From Neolentinus lepideus HHB14362 ss-1 (lineage: Eukaryota > Basidiomycota > Agaricomycetes > Gloeophyllales > Gloeophyllaceae), in the NCBI GenBank assembly GCA_001632425.1, contig KV425731.1, forward strand, positions 1-10,507: 10,507 bases of DNA, in the 5' to 3' direction. Position 1 is the first letter of the stretch. Each line of letters begins with the position of its first letter. The notes under the pieces were generated by a model. It worked only from the letters and a program-made list of their open reading frames with translations. It was not told the DNA's origin and did no database searches. The position numbers and the translations under genes were made by a program. Below, one piece after another: positions 9,008 through 10,507 of the stretch.

Positions 9008-9078
9008 GGAGCCATCGAGTGGCTGTGCATTTCACCCGATTTAGCCAAAGTGGCTGATCCACAGAGTCGTGAATTCTC
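9008..9078 (+). repeat. Dispersed repeat R, copy 3 (inverted), interrupted by LINE
   Basis: The plus strand 'gagccatcgagtggctgtgc' and 'tagccaaagtggctgatcc' match the minus strand of copies 1 and 2 almost base for base. Similarity stops at about 9078, right where the T-run of the LINE tail starts, so the LINE probably inserted into this repeat. The 85-codon plus-strand frame from 9002 runs through it and into the LINE UTR; I do not consider it a gene. Confidence 0.7.
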
Positions 9079-9764
9079 TTTTTTTTTGAGGAACGATGTG
9101 ATACTTGGGCAGTTAGACTGCGCTAGCCCCCAGGTATCCGTTAAAATTGTCGGTACAAAAACCAGGTATGAAAAGCCAAATAGTCGTTATATATCCTCCG
9201 GAGGAAATGCCATTATGCACACCGCAACAATATGTTGCAGCCGTGTGGGGCTCCAATAAACCGTCTCAGCTATGGTGGCTCTCGTTGTCGGCGACCATGC
9301 TCAGGTAGATTGATACCCACTAAAACCCCCGAGTAAGTAATCCAATCGTCAGGCAAGAATTTTTCGTTTATAAGAGTATGACTCCAGGTCCTCAAAACTA
9401 TTTTGCGTTTGAGGGCTTGTTTTCCAAATTTAGTATGTGTCATAGCTTGGTCTAGTTTCAGATTGTCATTCAGAGTAGAGGTCCATCGGTTTCTTATTTC
9501 CTGAGTATTATGGTGGGCGCCGTCATTTTGAATGACGCGTTCGCACCTCAGTTTCCAGATTAGGAAGGCGGACTGGGACATGATAATGCGGTAAAGTCTA
9601 TCCGTGCCTGGTAGGGATTTCCCGGCCTGTGTCTTATGTTGTATGAGAGCACAGCCAAGAATGAGCCCTAGACTTGGAGGCCGCCAATTCCTATGCTTCT
9701 GTCTCCAGAAGGCTTCTGCTGCATGCCAGATTTCTTTTTGGCCAGGGGCGGAGCATTCAATGAG
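9079..9764 (-). mobile_element. 3' end of a LINE (non-LTR retrotransposon), truncated
   Basis: The minus strand is open from 9764 to the stop at 9270-9272 (164 codons). It reads like the C-terminal region of agaricomycete LINE polyproteins, past the reverse transcriptase/RNase H part: a C..PGQKEIW motif, then LGLILGC, then SAFLIWKLRCERVI, N.RW, and near the end the SGVLVGI motif. Upstream, in-frame TAA (9765-9767) and an apparent one-base shift before the ECSAPG motif break the ORF. About 180 nt of 3' UTR (9269-9088) end in nine As on the minus strand (9079-9087), the expected poly(A) tail. The catalytic domains are absent, so this copy cannot move by itself. The assignment rests on recognised motif order, not on a search. 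Confidence 0.82.
9270..9764 (-). pseudogene. LINE polyprotein C-terminal fragment
   Basis: This is the coding remnant of the element described at 9079-9764. Its last ~100 codons form an uninterrupted frame from a Met at 9579-9581. In the intact element this would be only the tail of a protein of well over 1000 residues. There is no start codon context of its own, so it should not be annotated as an independent gene. Confidence 0.78.
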
Positions 9765-10268
9765 TTACGAGTCCTGAGGAACGAAGGTCGAGTCTGTACA
9801 GGCAAAAATGAGCGCGTGCCGAACCGCGACCTCGTGGGAAAGCAAATGCCGAGAAGTCGTGCGACTTTTTCTGTGTAGTAGTCACTATAAAATTTGAGTC
9901 CCGATTCAATGTCCGCTCATAGTGTCAACTACAAACAGACTACAAAACCGATTTTGTAGTCTCCATTTCGCTTTATTGCCTCACTAGTCCTTCATTTTTG
10001 ATTGCATCCTCCTGAATTTCTCAATATAAGCTCCTGTATATTGAAGATGTGTATCTCAATATTTTCGTGATTTATGAGTGCTTCTATGGTGTTCTGTAGA
10101 TGCATCTGTCTTCTGCGACAGTATTGACCGTGGGAATATTGCATGAAGTGCTTAGCATGCGGTGGCTGTAGTCTCTTGCCGCGTCGGTTGGGATTCCAGG
10201 CTTCTGATTGGTTCCTGGATTACTCCATTATAGGGCTTTAAGCTTTAAGTCCGGTGTAGTAGGCTCGT
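9765..10268. other. Non-coding stretch upstream of LINE fragment
   Basis: No gene is recognised. The first ~120 bases may be a decayed continuation of the LINE. A weak resemblance between 10056-10125 and the flank of repeat R copy 1 (reverse complement of about 3130-3180) would fit this being the far side of the repeat interrupted by the LINE, but it is too diverged for me to be sure by eye. Confidence 0.35.
9938..9961. repeat. Perfect 10-bp hairpin with TTGTAGTC arm
   Basis: GACTACAAAA, loop CCGA, TTTTGTAGTC. The arm shares the TTGTAGTC word with the tandem array at the end of the window (10428-10507). Confidence 0.8.
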
Positions 10269-10322
10269 GACCACCCTCTCGATTGAGCGATTGAGGGCAG
10301 AATCGCTCTAGAGAGGCTGGTC
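10269..10322. repeat. Imperfect 22-24 bp hairpin
   Basis: The left arm starts GACCACCCTCTC and ends GAGCGATT; the right arm starts AATCGCTC and ends GAGAGGCTGGTC. The inner 8 bp pair perfectly, the outer 12 bp have one mismatch, and a small bulge lies between. The loop is GAGGGCAG. It could be the terminus of a small transposon or a chance fold-back. Confidence 0.7.
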
Positions 10323-10370
10323 GATATTGCGTCAGAATAACCGGGCTGTCAACTAAGTGCTCGCGCCACA

Positions 10371-10420
10371 GTTGCCGAGAGCTGCCGAACGCTGCCGAAC
10401 GCTGCCGAACGCTGCCGATC
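10371..10420. repeat. Tandem array of 10-bp units (GCTGCCGAAC)
   Basis: There are five consecutive 10-bp units. The middle three are identical (GCTGCCGAAC); the first (GTTGCCGAGA) and last (GCTGCCGATC) are diverged. Confidence 0.9.
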
Positions 10421-10427
10421 TATGACT

Positions 10428-10507
10428 TGTAGTCGAGTAAGAAGCGTTTGTAGTGGAGTAAGTAGCCTTGTATTACAGTAAGCAATGCTTGTAGTCTCAA
10501 TACAAAC
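10428..10507. repeat. Degenerate ~21-bp tandem array, running off the window
   Basis: Units start at 10428, 10449, 10469 and 10490, each opening with TGTAGT or TGTATT and, in the first three, continuing with an AGTAAG word. Unit lengths are 21, 20 and 21 bases. The last unit is cut by the window end, so the array may go on. Confidence 0.75.

Noticed and set aside
9002..9259. 85-codon plus-strand frame upstream of DBP6
   Set aside because: It spans the dispersed repeat, the poly(T) tract and the complement of the LINE 3' UTR, so it is a mosaic and not a gene.
10371..10507. Possible CRISPR-like array of regular repeats
   Set aside because: The units are contiguous with no unique spacers, diverged, and in a eukaryotic intron-rich context; they are ordinary minisatellites.

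Overview
This window is fungal nuclear DNA, most likely from an agaricomycete basidiomycete. The evidence is a FunK1-type protein kinase (a family expanded in these fungi), genes cut by many GT-AG introns of 51-69 nt, and the tail of a LINE of the kind common in agaricomycetes. Genus and species cannot be told from the sequence.

Layout. 1-285: intergenic sequence with a TATA box at 225. 286-2849 (+): a four-exon FunK1 kinase of about 798 residues with intact catalytic motifs. 2850-3120: no gene seen. 3120-5460: a degenerate tract built mostly from broken copies of the helicase gene that follows. 5460-6025: the sequence just downstream of that helicase, also present in the degenerate copy. 6026-8944 (-): an apparently functional DEAD-box RNA helicase, Dbp6/DDX51 type (60S ribosome biogenesis), in about ten exons. 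9003-9078: a third copy of a short dispersed repeat. 9079-9764 (-): the 3' end of a LINE retrotransposon with its poly(A) tract. 9765-10507: non-coding sequence with two hairpins and two small tandem arrays.

The main point of interest is the history around DBP6. A DNA-level duplicate of the gene lies directly downstream of it in the same orientation. It keeps the introns, so it is not a retrocopy. It has since decayed: the DEAD motif reads YEAD and the Walker A part is missing. It carries a second, smaller copy of one of its own segments, which shares its 23-base deletion. It ends against an inverted copy of the gene's 3' end. Copies of a short repeat lie at the downstream edge of both gene copies and, inverted, just upstream of the DBP6 start, where a LINE has landed in it. 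The FunK1 kinase and DBP6 have no evident functional link; they are simply neighbours. The start of DBP6 is uncertain, because the best start codon and the rest of the coding sequence are in different frames, which needs either a small intron or a one-base indel.
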